Shown one piece after another: positions 1-8,425 of a stretch of 64,000 bases of DNA. Made by a program: the position numbers and the translations under genes. Under the pieces are notes generated by a model that ran no database searches, was not told the origin of the DNA, and saw only the letters and a list, made by a program, of their open reading frames with translations. How positions within the stretch are numbered: the stretch's first letter is position 1; each line of letters begins with the position of its first letter. Origin of the DNA: Jatrophihabitans telluris (GTDB taxonomy: Bacteria > Actinomycetota > Actinomycetes > Mycobacteriales > Jatrophihabitantaceae); contig NZ_CP097332.1 in the NCBI RefSeq assembly GCF_023516435.1, forward strand, positions 2,604,001 through 2,668,000. The letters run 5' to 3'.

Positions 1-2
1 AA

Positions 3-362
3 CCCGGCCTGCGCGTCACCGAACTCGCCGCCCGCCAGAAGCTGGCCATCAACACCGTCAGCAACGTTCTGCAGCAGATGGTCCTGGCCGGACTGGTCGA
101 CCGCCGCGTCGATCAGTACGACCGGCGCGCCGTCACCGTGCACCTCACCAACACCGGGCAGGAGCAGCTACAGGGCTGGATGCAGGCCAACGGCCGCCGC
201 CTGGACGCCGCGTTCAGCGACCTGGCCGAGAAAGACCGCACCGCGATCCTCGCGACCCTGCCGTCGCTGAGCCGGCTCGTCGAACGCCTGGAAAGCATCG
301 AGCGCCTCGAAGGACTGGACGGGTCCGACCAGTCGGCCGAACCGAACGGCAAGTCGGCATGA
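3..362 (+). CDS. MarR-family transcriptional regulator, 5' end missing
   Basis: The reading frame is open from the first bases of the window, so the N-terminus lies outside. The visible 119 residues start inside a winged helix-turn-helix: a recognition-helix segment (TELAARQKLAINTVSNVLQQM) followed by the wing (VDRRVDQYDRRAVTVHLT) and a C-terminal dimerisation helix. DxRR followed by a TxTG-type strand is typical of MarR proteins. The stop overlaps the start of the next small membrane gene (ATGA), so the two are probably cotranscribed. The effector and targets are not visible. Confidence 0.8.
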   Translation, partial: PGLRVTELAARQKLAINTVSNVLQQMVLAGLVDRRVDQYDRRAVTVHLTNTGQEQLQGWMQANGRRLDAAFSDLAEKDRTAILATLPSLSRLVERLESIERLEGLDGSDQSAEPNGKSA

Positions 363-559
363 CCGACTCCCCCATCCCGTCGGAACTGTCGCCACCTGTT
401 TCGCCCGGTCCGCCAGTGCGCGGATGGGTCCTGACCGCGGCCTTAATTGTGTTTGCGGTGCTCGTGTTCGCGGTCGCCGGTCTGGGCTGGGCCGGTGTCG
501 TCATCATCGTCGCCCTGATGGCTGGCGCGTACACCGTGCTGATCCGCTGGTCGCGATGA
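359..559 (+). CDS. small two-TM membrane protein
   Basis: A 66-residue protein with a short proline-rich N-terminus, then two closely spaced hydrophobic segments (about residues 22-42 and 44-62) and a short basic tail (IRWSR). Its start overlaps the MarR stop, and its own stop overlaps the lgt ATG at 556, so it lies in a tight MarR - small membrane protein - lgt operon. I do not recognise a family. The translational coupling on both sides argues that it is a real gene. Confidence 0.65.
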   Translation: MTDSPIPSELSPPVSPGPPVRGWVLTAALIVFAVLVFAVAGLGWAGVVIIVALMAGAYTVLIRWSR

Positions 560-1479
560 CCCTGACCGCAATGACAGAAAAGCCGCTGGCGTATCTGCCT
601 TCCCCGGCCCAGAGTGTCTGGCATCTCGGACCGTTGCCGATCCACGCCTACGCCCTGTGCATCGTCGCCGGAATCGCCGTCGCGCTGCGGGTGGCGGCGA
701 ACCGGTGGCGCACCGTCGGCGGGCGCGAGGGCGACCTGTGGGACGTGTCGGGCTGGGCGATCGTGTTCGGCATCATCGGCGGACGCCTGTACCACGTGAT
801 CTCTGACCCCGAGCTGTACTTCAAACACGGCGAGCACCCGCTCAACGCACTCAAGATCTGGGACGGCGGCCTGGGCATCTGGGGCGCCGTCGCCCTCGGC
901 GGACTCGGTGCCTGGATCGGCTGCCACCGCAAAGGCATCCGACTCTCGGTGTTCGCCGACGTCGTCATCCCCGGCGTCGTCGCCGCACAGGGATTGGGGC
1001 GGTGGGGCAACTGGTTCAACAACGAACTCTACGGCGGACCGACCAGCCTGCCCTGGGGCCTGCGGGTGCATTGCCTGGACATCATCACCGGCCACGCCAC
1101 ACCGTTCGGGACCGCCGACGGCGGGCAAGTCTGTCACAGCAGCGCAACCGTGGCCGGACTGTTCCAACCGACGTTCCTGTACGAGTCGGTGTGGGACATC
1201 AGCCTCGCCCTGATCCTGATCTGGGTCAGCCGACGCTGGCGACTCGGCTCCGGGCAGCTCTTCGCGCTCTACGTCATGGGCTACACCGCCGGACGAGGCT
1301 GGATCGAAGCCCTGCGCCATGACCACGCCAACCACATCCTCGGCCTGCGCCTCAACGACTGGACCTCCATCATCGTCTTCCTCCTCGGCATCGCGATGTT
1401 TGCCTGGCGACGCCGAATCCGCCACGACGCCCCTTACATCAGCGAACGTTCCGAGGAACCGGTCAGCGCCAAAACCTGA
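556..1479 (+). CDS. lgt: prolipoprotein diacylglyceryl transferase (Lgt)
   Basis: An integral membrane enzyme of 307 aa that transfers diacylglycerol from phosphatidylglycerol to the lipobox cysteine of prolipoproteins. Family signatures are visible: a WDGGLGIWGA segment at the position of the HGGL region and the Lgt signature GRWGNWFNNELYGG at about residues 148-161, followed by a C-terminal hydrophobic block. The ATG at 556 is chosen because it overlaps the upstream stop (ATGA); an earlier in-frame start would overlap the small membrane gene heavily. It lacks the long charged C-terminal tail of the housekeeping mycobacterial Lgt, so it may be an accessory paralogue. Confidence 0.9.
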   Translation: MTLTAMTEKPLAYLPSPAQSVWHLGPLPIHAYALCIVAGIAVALRVAANRWRTVGGREGDLWDVSGWAIVFGIIGGRLYHVISDPELYFKHGEHPLNALKIWDGGLGIWGAVALGGLGAWIGCHRKGIRLSVFADVVIPGVVAAQGLGRWGNWFNNELYGGPTSLPWGLRVHCLDIITGHATPFGTADGGQVCHSSATVAGLFQPTFLYESVWDISLALILIWVSRRWRLGSGQLFALYVMGYTAGRGWIEALRHDHANHILGLRLNDWTSIIVFLLGIAMFAWRRRIRHDAPYISERSEEPVSAKT

Positions 1480-1547
1480 TGGCTGAGGCCGTCCCATCGC
1501 CGAAGGCGGTTCGGCTGATGCCCCTGGGCGAAGACCCCGACGTAGTC

Positions 1548-2123
1548 CTACGCCAGCAGATTCGTCGAACGATAGGCCAGCACGGCACCTTCACCGTGGG
1601 CGAGCCCCGCGCCGGCGATCATGAGCCAGCCCTGCCCGTAGCGCCAGACGAACGGATCCCGAAACGCGATCACGCACTCATCGGGGGGCCCGTCGACTAC
1701 CACGTCGACTTCCGAAGACATCCACGCCAAGCGATGTTCGGCCCGTCTCGCGACAGCGATCTGGGCGCGGTCCAGCGCATTCGTGCGCACCCGCGTGTAG
1801 AAGGCACACTCCTGCCCCTGATCGTTGGTCACGACACATCCCGACCAACAGCCAACCTCGAAGGGACCTGGCACCAGTGAGGCATCGGTCTGACGCCAGT
1901 GCACGAGATCGTCTGAAGTCGCCGTGCCCCAGGAGATCTCGGGGGACCATACGGTCTGGCCGGGCAGCGACTGGAAGTGCAGGACGTACCGGCCGTCGAC
2001 GAAGCGGACGCCTTAAGGATCGTTGATCCAGCCACGAGTGGAGGTGAAGTGCACCTGCGGCCTGCCATCAACCGGCGTGGAGGGCGAGCTGGCACCCGGC
2101 GAGGACGGCACGACACCTATCAT
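1548..2123 (-). pseudogene. GH32 glycosidase (levanase/invertase-like) remnant
   Basis: Translating the minus strand from an ATG at 2123 gives a GH32 N-terminus: the nucleophile motif reads W-I-N-D-P-stop-G, with TAA (2013-2015) in place of the usual Asn of WxNDPNG. The same frame continues with family blocks such as a WGTATSDDLVHW segment and the RDPFVW motif (RDP), then stops at 1548. Only about 190 codons remain of a family usually above 430 aa; the acid/base region and beta-sandwich are gone. It lies antisense to nothing essential between lgt and the MarR gene. It is clearly inactive. Confidence 0.8.
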
Positions 2124-2209
2124 AGGCTTGCGCTGACTGTGGATCAGCCGGCTGTGTCTACCTGCACCTCCCCTGCCACCCGGCGGGGTGACCGAATGAG
2201 CGCTGGTGG

Positions 2210-2728
2210 TTACCAGCCCACGGCTGTGCCGACTGCTGAGCGGGGTTCGGGCTCGCCTGCGGCGTCGGCGAAGGCCCGCAACGCGTCGACGAGGTCGTTG
2301 CGTTGCGCTTCGGGCATGGCGGTCACGATGCGGGCGATCTCGCGGCGGCGTTTGGCGGTGACCTGGCGCACGAGCTGCTCGCCGCCGTCGGTGAGGCCGA
2401 GCACGACCTCGCGCCGGTTGGCGGGGTTGTCGCGGCGGGTCACCAGGTCCGCAGCCAGCAGCCTGTCGATCATGCGCATCGCCGTAGATGGTGTCACGTC
2501 GAGCAGTTCGGCGAGGCGGTTGAGGTTGATCTCCCCGGAGTTGCTCAGCACGACCAGGGTGCGGAACTGGGTGAGCGTGACCGCGTCCTCGATGTCGGAC
2601 AGCGATCGCGCCGATACCCCGACCAGGACGCGGGAGGCGCCGAGGACCGCGGTTACCAGCTCGTCGACGTCGCTGGCGGACGCTCGCGGCCGTCGGGCCG
2701 TCGAGGCTGTTGGCTTACTCACCGACAC
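2210..2728 (-). CDS. MarR-family regulator, divergent from the CLC channel
   Basis: A winged-helix regulator of about 172 aa. The central HTH (LNRLAELLDVTPSTAMRMID) and wing (RRDNPANRREVVLGLTD) are typical MarR. The GTG at 2728 is preferred because GGAGA lies about 5 nt upstream; a TTG start at 2746 is also possible. It is transcribed away from the chloride channel across a very short promoter region holding palindromic repeats, so it probably represses itself and the channel. A decayed paralogue sits at 11.3 kb beside a decayed CLC copy. Confidence 0.85.
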   Translation of the reverse strand: MSVSKPTASTARRPRASASDVDELVTAVLGASRVLVGVSARSLSDIEDAVTLTQFRTLVVLSNSGEINLNRLAELLDVTPSTAMRMIDRLLAADLVTRRDNPANRREVVLGLTDGGEQLVRQVTAKRRREIARIVTAMPEAQRNDLVDALRAFADAAGEPEPRSAVGTAVGW

Positions 2729-2753
2729 CCTGTCTCCATTTCCCAAGCATAAC

Positions 2754-2773
2754 GCAACCGTTGCATACTACAA
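2754..2773. promoter_or_regulatory. MarR operator / leaderless CLC promoter
   Basis: Two overlapping elements lie between the divergent MarR and CLC genes: an 11-bp palindrome GCAACCGTTGC (2754-2764) and TTGCATACTACAA (2761-2773), which ends 2 nt before the CLC ATG. No Shine-Dalgarno sequence fits between, so the CLC mRNA is probably leaderless with a -10 (CATACT-like) inside the operator. Closely related 13-mers occur at 6990 and 11210. Confidence 0.55.
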
Positions 2774-2775
2774 GC

Positions 2776-4629
2776 ATGACATCAGCGGACCTGACCGACA
2801 GCGGCAGCGATCCCCGCCAGCGCGCGCTCTCCCGTGCCCTGCCGGTGCAACTCGGCCGGGAGCGGCTGCTAACCACGCTACGCGGCTCGAGTACGGGTCT
2901 ACTCGCCCTGAGCCTGCTGGTCGGCGCGGGTGCCGGGGCGGGCGCGGTCGTGTTCCGGTGGCTGATCACGAGCTTCACCCTGGCGCTGTCCGGGCACGCC
3001 GACTACGCGGGCCTCGGACACGTCGCCAACCCGCACGTGCCGGGTCTGGGCCGCTGGTTCGTGTTGTTCGCCCCGGTGGTGGCGGGATTGCTGTACGGGC
3101 CGCTGGTGCACTTCTTCGCCAGGGAAGCCCGAGGCCACGGTGTACCCGAGGTGATGTTCGCCGTGGCGCGCAAGGGTGGCCGGATCGCGCCGCAGGTCGC
3201 GGCGGTCAAGGCCCTGGCCTCGGCGCTGTGCATCGGCGGCGGCGGGTCCGTCGGCCGGGAGGGTCCCATTGTGCAGATCGGCTCCGCGCTCGGCTCGACG
3301 CTGGGACGAGTGATGCAGGTGAGTGAGGAGCGGATGCGGCTGCTGGTCGCGTGCGGTGCCGCCGGCGGCATCTCGGCCACGTTCAACGCGCCACTGGCCG
3401 GGGTGTTCTTCGCCATGGAGCTCATCCTGCGCGACTTCAACGGCCAGGCCTTCGGCATGGTCGTGCTCGCCTCGGTCACCGCCAGCGTCATCGGCCGGGC
3501 CGCGCTGGGTAACCAGCCGTTCCTGCACCTACCCGCCTTCACCGTGGACCACCTGTCGCAGTACCTGCTCTTCGCGCTGCTGGGCCTGATCGCCGGTGTC
3601 GTCGGTGTCGGCTTCACCCGCGTGCTGTACTGGATCGAGGATGCGTGCGACTGGGCCTGGCGCGGCCCGGAATGGCTGCGCCCGGCGGTCGGCGGCCTGC
3701 TGCTCGGCGGTCTGCTGCTGGTGCTGCCGGAAATGTATGGGGTGGGCTACCCGGTGCTGGGTAACGGGATTGCCGGCAAGTACGCGATCGCCTTCCTGAT
3801 TCTGCTGCTCGTCGGCAAAGCGGTCGCGACCAGTCTCACCATCGGCATCGGCGGCTCCGGTGGGGTGTTCGCGCCGAGCCTGTTCATCGGGGCCATGCTG
3901 GGCGCCGCCTACGGCCAGGGCCTGCACCACCTGATCCCAAGCGCCGCGGGCCCGGCCGGGGCGTACGCGCTGATCGGAATGGGCGCGGTGTTCGCCGGCT
4001 CAGCCCGCGCGCCCATCACCGCGGTGGTGATCCTCTTCGAGTTGACCGGGGAGTACTCGATCATCCTGCCGCTGATGACCGCGATCGTCCTTGCCACCGG
4101 TGTCAGCCACCTGTTTTCCCGCGACACCATCTACACCCTCAAACTGCGCCGCCGCGGCGTGGATCTGGACGAGCCCGGCGCCGCTGGGCTGCCGTTCGTC
4201 ACAGGCACGGCCGGGCAGGTCATGGAACCGGCCGGCGAGTCAGTCACCCAGAACCGCACGCTGATCGAGGCGGCCCAGCACCTCAGACGCTCCACACACG
4301 GTCAGCTGCCGGTCCTCGACGACCGCGGTTGCTACCGCGGGGTGATCAGCGCCCGGGCCGTGGCTGACGCCCTCGCCGACGGCAACCACGACATCGCTGT
4401 GGTCGGTGATCATGTGGAACTGCCGCAGACCATCCGCGCCGACCAGCACCTGGACGACGCCCTCGACGTGCTCGAGAACGCGCCCGGCGGTGTGCCCGTC
4501 CTGGATGCCGGCGGTGCGCAGGTTGTCGGATGGCTCACCCACCAAGCAGTGCTTACTGCGGTTCGCCCCCCGCGTCCGCCGATGGTCTCGCCGATCGTCC
4601 GGGAGGGCACGGATCCCGAGGCGACCTGA
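2776..4629 (+). CDS. CLC-family chloride channel/transporter with CBS domains
   Basis: A 617-aa membrane protein. CLC signatures are present: GREGP at residues 160-164 (E162 is the gating glutamate of H+/Cl- exchangers), a GGSGGVFAPS selectivity-filter block around residue 356, and about ten hydrophobic segments. Two CBS domains follow at about residues 480-600 (starting near VMEPAGESVTQNRTL), suggesting nucleotide control. Its likely role is anion/proton exchange under acid or salt stress. The ATG at 2776 immediately follows the operator; the downstream DUF4396 gene overlaps its stop (TGATG). Confidence 0.93.
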   Translation: MTSADLTDSGSDPRQRALSRALPVQLGRERLLTTLRGSSTGLLALSLLVGAGAGAGAVVFRWLITSFTLALSGHADYAGLGHVANPHVPGLGRWFVLFAPVVAGLLYGPLVHFFAREARGHGVPEVMFAVARKGGRIAPQVAAVKALASALCIGGGGSVGREGPIVQIGSALGSTLGRVMQVSEERMRLLVACGAAGGISATFNAPLAGVFFAMELILRDFNGQAFGMVVLASVTASVIGRAALGNQPFLHLPAFTVDHLSQYLLFALLGLIAGVVGVGFTRVLYWIEDACDWAWRGPEWLRPAVGGLLLGGLLLVLPEMYGVGYPVLGNGIAGKYAIAFLILLLVGKAVATSLTIGIGGSGGVFAPSLFIGAMLGAAYGQGLHHLIPSAAGPAGAYALIGMGAVFAGSARAPITAVVILFELTGEYSIILPLMTAIVLATGVSHLFSRDTIYTLKLRRRGVDLDEPGAAGLPFVTGTAGQVMEPAGESVTQNRTLIEAAQHLRRSTHGQLPVLDDRGCYRGVISARAVADALADGNHDIAVVGDHVELPQTIRADQHLDDALDVLENAPGGVPVLDAGGAQVVGWLTHQAVLTAVRPPRPPMVSPIVREGTDPEAT

Positions 4630-5314
4630 TGCCTGGCCCATGGCTGACCGCGCTCGTCTGCGGCTCACTGGCCGTGGCGCTGCTGTGCAGCACGCTGATC
4701 TTGATCGACATCTGCGGTCGCGGGTTCCGCCAGCAGGTGCCGATCATGAACTGGGTCTGGCCGGTCACCGCCCTCTACCTCGACCCGGTAGCGGTGTGGC
4801 TACCGCCGCTGGGACGCACCAGTTCACCGGCCTGGCAACGCGAGCAGGGTGTCGGGACCGCCCCGACAAGCCCCGCTGGGCCGCGGTCGCGGTCGGGTCA
4901 GCCACTGCGGCGCCGGCTGCACACTCGGCGACGTCCTCGCCGAGTTCGGTATCTCCTTCCTCGCGGCAACGATTGCCGGCAGACGCTGCTCGGCGAGTAC
5001 GCCGGTGACTGCGTCCTGGCCGTCCTGCTGGGGCTGGTACGTCAGTTCTTCGCGGTCACCCGATGCGCGGCTTGAGTTCTGGCCGGGGCTTAAAGCCGTG
5101 GCCAAGGCCGACCTCCTGTCGCTGACCGCGTTCGAGATCGGCCTGTTCGCGGGATGGCCGTGCGGGCACTGGCGCCGTTCCCAGCGCCGCACCACCTGTA
5201 TCCGCTTGGCCGGTGTCTTGGTTCGGCATGCAGATCGGGATGGTCCTGGGCTTCCCGACCGCCTATCCGGTCAACGCCTGGCTGATCCGGGTGGGCACCA
5301 AGGAAGCGCCGTAG
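4629..5314 (+). pseudogene. DUF4396 membrane protein, multiply frameshifted
   Basis: It begins in good order, MPGPWLTALV, with a TM helix and the MNWVWPVTALYL block of DUF4396, then changes frame at least five times. Recognisable pieces in the three frames are SHCGAGCTLGDVLAEF, LLGEYAGDCVLAVLLG, LKAVAKADLLSLTAFEIGLF and the C-terminal MVLGFPTAYPVNAWLIR ending at TAG 5312-5314. No single frame encodes the whole, so it cannot make the normal protein unless there are sequencing errors. The start overlaps the CLC stop, which suggests an original CLC-DUF4396 operon. Confidence 0.75.
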
Positions 5315-5362
5315 CTCGCTCGACAACACGATGGCCCGCAGGCCGCCGATGAGCCTGCGACG

Positions 5363-5518
5363 TCAGCTCGGTCGGGCGAACGGGAGATGGAACGCCCTGA
5401 AGGTCAGGACGAGTCCGACGACGTCGACCATCAGCCGCCGCCTACCATGCTGGCGGAGGAGGAGCAGGTCTACGCCCACGATTGCGGCGACCATCACCAG
5501 CACTTTCAGCGTGACCAT
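5363..5518 (-). CDS. 51-aa small membrane protein
   Basis: The minus-strand ATG at 5518 is preceded by GGGAGAA 5-6 nt upstream. The product has a strongly hydrophobic N-terminal helix (residues 3-21), a basic loop (RQHGRRR), then a second hydrophobic helix with aromatic residues near the end. Short proteins of this plan (two helices split by a basic turn) are common in actinobacteria, but I know no function. It ends the minus-strand group 6893-5363. Confidence 0.6.
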   Translation of the reverse strand: MVTLKVLVMVAAIVGVDLLLLRQHGRRRLMVDVVGLVLTFRAFHLPFARPS

Positions 5519-5583
5519 ATCGGGTTCTCCCATGGGTCGTTTTCGACCGTCTCGCAGCGACCTGGGCAGCTCCCGATGCGATT

Positions 5584-5988
5584 TCAGTCAAGATCCTGCC
5601 TTGCCCGGCAGCGGGTGCGCATCTCGTGCTCGGCTTCGGTGCGGCCGTAGCCGGAGTCCCCGCGTGGGCCGGCCAGCGTCGAGGTCGTCTCGGCGTAGGC
5701 GGTCATCCAGTGCTCCCAGCCGGTCTCGTCGCCCGGGCCGGTGGGTGAGGCGCCGCTGGCGATCGGATGGGGGGTGTCCAGCGGTGGGGCGGGCGGCAGG
5801 CAGCCGAGCAGGTAGCGCCGTTGGGCGTCGAGCTGGTGCCACAGCTGCTGGCCGTAGTCGCACGCCTGGTCGAGTGCCTTCTGCAGCAGTTCGATCTTCC
5901 CGGCCGGATCGGCCAGCTCCACCTTGCCTGTCAGATGCCCGCGGTGAGCCTGCAGGACGGCGGGTACTTCGAGCGGAACCAGGTTCAT
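5584..5988 (-). CDS. conserved-looking hypothetical protein, 134 aa
   Basis: The ATG start at 5988 is 59 nt after the stop of the upstream minus-strand gene. The N-terminal half (about residues 1-70) looks like an amphipathic helical bundle (KIELLQKALDQACDYGQQLW); the C-terminal half is proline/glycine-rich then charged (RTEAEHEMRTRCRARQ). No membrane segment or catalytic motif is seen. Family not recognised. Its context suggests it works with the 281-aa protein encoded just upstream. Confidence 0.6.
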   Translation of the reverse strand: MNLVPLEVPAVLQAHRGHLTGKVELADPAGKIELLQKALDQACDYGQQLWHQLDAQRRYLLGCLPPAPPLDTPHPIASGASPTGPGDETGWEHWMTAYAETTSTLAGPRGDSGYGRTEAEHEMRTRCRARQDLD

Positions 5989-6047
5989 GAATGTCCATCC
6001 GGGTCGACGGTGCGGCGGAGGTTGTGCCGCTGGGCAGCGGTGGGCGC

Positions 6048-6893
6048 CTAGCTCCAGCCGGAGCGGATGTGCAGGGCGGCGCCGGTGTTGCCCGCGAGTT
6101 CGGTGGCGTCGCGCAGGAAGACCAGCAGCGGCGCCAGCAGGGTCGACAACGGGCATTCGTGGACCTCGACGTCGTCGGCGTGCCGGCCCGCGGCCCGCAG
6201 CAGGCGAGCGGCGGCGCTCTCTGCGAGGTATATCTCGCCGGTAGAGGTCTGGGCCCGGATGCCATCGGCATGTGCAGTCCAGCCGCGCAGTCGCACGGTG
6301 TCGTTGTCCGCCGCAGTCTGCTGAAGGCGAAGACCGCCGGGGCCGATGGTCAGGGCGGCTTCGGCGGTCGCCAGCAGGACGGTGGGCGGATCGGTGGGGA
6401 TCAGGGCGCGGGAGGCGCTGCGGCGTCCGGCTGCGGTGAAGAGTCCGTAGCCGTGTTCGGTGCTGGCGTTGACGATCTTGCGGGCCTGGTCGATCTGTAG
6501 CCGCATTTCCAGGGCGGTGTGGAAGTCGACGTGCGCGCTGGGCAGGCGCAGCACGTCCAGGGCGCGGGTGTCGCACTGCGGTGGAGTCCAGTCGAGGAAG
6601 GCCCGGATCAGCGCCCGCTCACCGAGGAGCCGTTCGGCGGTGAAGGAGGCCCGCCAGCTGCGGAAGGCGCTGATCTCGGCGTCCTCGATCTTCTGGTCCG
6701 GATGATGCGGTGTGAGCCGCCAGTCGATCAGGTGGGCGGCGTGGTCATAGACGGGGGCGACGAGCTCGTTCAGTTGCAGCGGGGGCCGGTCCGGGACGGC
6801 CTGGGTGATAACGGTGGCGCGGACCAGGTCCGCGCCGGTCCCGGAGAGCAGGCCGATGATGGAACCGCGTGTGCGGAGTTCGTCGGTGGTCAT
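6048..6893 (-). CDS. hypothetical protein, 281 aa
   Basis: The ATG at 6893 is preferred over upstream starts because GGAAA/GGAAAG lies just before it and upstream codons look non-coding. The protein is soluble with two apparent halves: residues 1-140 rich in helices with charged and aromatic residues (DHAAHLIDWRLTP, FRSWRASFTAERLLGERAL), and 150-280 with alternating strands. No known motif was recognised. It is divergent from the SDR gene at 7050 across a region holding the 13-bp palindrome at 6990, so it is probably co-regulated with that operon. Confidence 0.6.
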   Translation of the reverse strand: MTTDELRTRGSIIGLLSGTGADLVRATVITQAVPDRPPLQLNELVAPVYDHAAHLIDWRLTPHHPDQKIEDAEISAFRSWRASFTAERLLGERALIRAFLDWTPPQCDTRALDVLRLPSAHVDFHTALEMRLQIDQARKIVNASTEHGYGLFTAAGRRSASRALIPTDPPTVLLATAEAALTIGPGGLRLQQTAADNDTVRLRGWTAHADGIRAQTSTGEIYLAESAAARLLRAAGRHADDVEVHECPLSTLLAPLLVFLRDATELAGNTGAALHIRSGWS

Positions 6894-6989
6894 CGCTTTC
6901 CATTTCCCTCTCCGCGGCCCGCAACAGCGTGATTTCGCCTCGTCGGTGCCGAGTGGTTGCACATCCGGTTCGCTCACTCGATACAATCA

Positions 6990-7002
6990 TTGCGTACTGC
7001 AA
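6990..7002. promoter_or_regulatory. 13-bp palindrome, probable MarR operator
   Basis: TTGCGTACTGCAA, with perfect TTGC/GCAA arms and a 5-nt spacer, lies between the divergent 281-aa gene (start 6893) and the SDR operon (start 7050). It matches 11 of 13 positions of the element in front of the CLC gene (2761) and has the same arms as the one at 11210. It probably binds the MarR protein encoded at 2210-2728. Confidence 0.5.
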
Positions 7003-7049
7003 CGATAAGAGCAAGCAAATTTATTCGGATGTGACATGGAAGGCAGGAC

Positions 7050-8075
7050 ATGATGGGCAGGGCAGCCATTCAGCGCGGCGATGTGGTTGTGGTGACCGGG
7101 GCCAGCGCCGGCATCGGACGGGCCAGTGCTCTGGCGTTCGCGCGGCGCGGGGCGACTGTGGCGCTGCTGGCGCGCGGGGAGACCGGACTCAAGGCCGCTG
7201 CGGCGGAGGTCGAGCAGGCCGGCGGCGCGGCGCTGACCATCCCGGTCGATGTGGTCGATGCCGATGCCGTGACTGCGGCCGCTCAGCGGGTCGAGGCCGA
7301 GCTCGGCCCGATCCGGGTCTGGGTGAACGTAGCGTTCTCCTCCGTCTTCGCCCGGTTCGAGGACATCAGCCCCGCTGAGTATCGGCGGGCGACCGAGGTG
7401 TCCTACCTCGGCTACGTCTACGCCACCATGGCCGCGCTGGAGCACATGCGGCCTCGCAACCGCGGCACGATCGTCCAGGTCGGCTCGGCACTGGCCTACC
7501 GGGGCATCCCGCTGCAGACCGCCTATTGCGGCGCCAAGCACGCCGTGCAGGGCTTTCACGAATCGCTGCGCTGCGAGTTGCTGCACGAGCACAGCGGCAT
7601 CAACGTCACGATGGTGCAGATGCCGGCGGTCAACACCCCGCAGTTCTCCTGGCTGCTGTCCCGACTGCCGCACCAGGCCCAGCCCGTCCCACCGATCTAC
7701 CAGCCCGAGGTCGCGGCGGCTGCGGTGCTGCACGCCGCCGAGCATCCTCACCGGCGCGAATATTGGGTCGGCTCGACCACGATGGCCACCCTGGCGGCCA
7801 ACGCGATCGCGCCCGGACTGCTGGACCGCTACCTGGCCAAGACCGGCTTCGCCGCCCAGCAGCGGGCCACCCGCCGTGACCCGAACGAGCCGGTGAACCT
7901 ATGGGAGCCGGCCGACGGGCCGGACGGGCGCGACTTCGGCACCCACGGTCGCTTCGATGACCGGTCCCACACCCTGGATCCGCAACTGCTCGCCTCACGC
8001 CACCACGGGCTGCTCGGCGCGGCAGCCGGGGCGCTGCTCGGCGCGGCGCTGGTATTGCGCGGGGCACGACGGTGA
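7050..8075 (+). CDS. SDR-family oxidoreductase with C-terminal membrane tail
   Basis: A 341-aa protein. It has the classical SDR cofactor motif TGASAGIG (residues 16-23), the N-A region replaced by VNVAFSS, and the catalytic YxxxK (Y159, K163 in YCGAK). After the ~250-aa SDR core there is an extra ~90 residues ending in a hydrophobic helix (GLLGAAAGALLGAALVL) that may anchor it to the membrane. AGGCAGGA precedes the ATG-ATG start. The stop overlaps the next start (GTGA): it is the first gene of a three-gene operon with a membrane protein and a GH15 enzyme. The substrate is unknown. Confidence 0.85.
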   Translation: MMGRAAIQRGDVVVVTGASAGIGRASALAFARRGATVALLARGETGLKAAAAEVEQAGGAALTIPVDVVDADAVTAAAQRVEAELGPIRVWVNVAFSSVFARFEDISPAEYRRATEVSYLGYVYATMAALEHMRPRNRGTIVQVGSALAYRGIPLQTAYCGAKHAVQGFHESLRCELLHEHSGINVTMVQMPAVNTPQFSWLLSRLPHQAQPVPPIYQPEVAAAAVLHAAEHPHRREYWVGSTTMATLAANAIAPGLLDRYLAKTGFAAQQRATRRDPNEPVNLWEPADGPDGRDFGTHGRFDDRSHTLDPQLLASRHHGLLGAAAGALLGAALVLRGARR

Positions 8076-8425
8076 GCCTCGCCCGACATCAAATGCTCGG
8101 CGCCGCCCAGGCCTGCGTCGGCCTCGTGCTGCTCGCACGGCCGCAGGCTGCGCTGAACGAACTCACCGGACCTGACGCCCGCTCAGCGCGGTGGATCGCC
8201 CGGATCCTGGGCGCCCGGCTGAGTGTGCAGGGCTCGGCCGTGGCGCTGTCGGGCAGCCCCGTCGTCATCGACGTCGGCGGCGCGGTCGACGCCATCCACG
8301 CCGCCTCGATGTTGCTGATCGCCGCCCGCAGCCCACGCTGGCGACGGCCGACGCTGGCCAGCGCCGCGTTCGCGGGCGCCGGCGCGGTGGCCAGCAGACA
8401 CGCGGTGCCGGAGCCCCGCCGATGA
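8072..8425 (+). CDS. small membrane protein between SDR and GH15
   Basis: A 117-aa protein with a GTG start overlapping the SDR stop by 4 nt. It is predicted to have three to four short hydrophobic helices rich in Ala/Gly (AACVGLVLLA, GSAVALSGSPVVIDVGGAV, ASMLLIAARS, AFAGAGAVAS). Family not recognised. Coupling on both sides (stop/start overlap with GH15 too) indicates that the three proteins are made together. Confidence 0.65.
   Translation: MSLARHQMLGAAQACVGLVLLARPQAALNELTGPDARSARWIARILGARLSVQGSAVALSGSPVVIDVGGAVDAIHAASMLLIAARSPRWRRPTLASAAFAGAGAVASRHAVPEPRR

Noticed and set aside
214-1497. 427-codon minus-strand open frame
   Set aside because: Antisense shadow of lgt and its neighbours: acidic, low-complexity product typical of high-GC reverse frames, no motif.
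1479-1880. 133-codon plus-strand frame after lgt
   Set aside because: The opposite strand reads as a GH32 remnant with RDPFVW, so this frame is its shadow.
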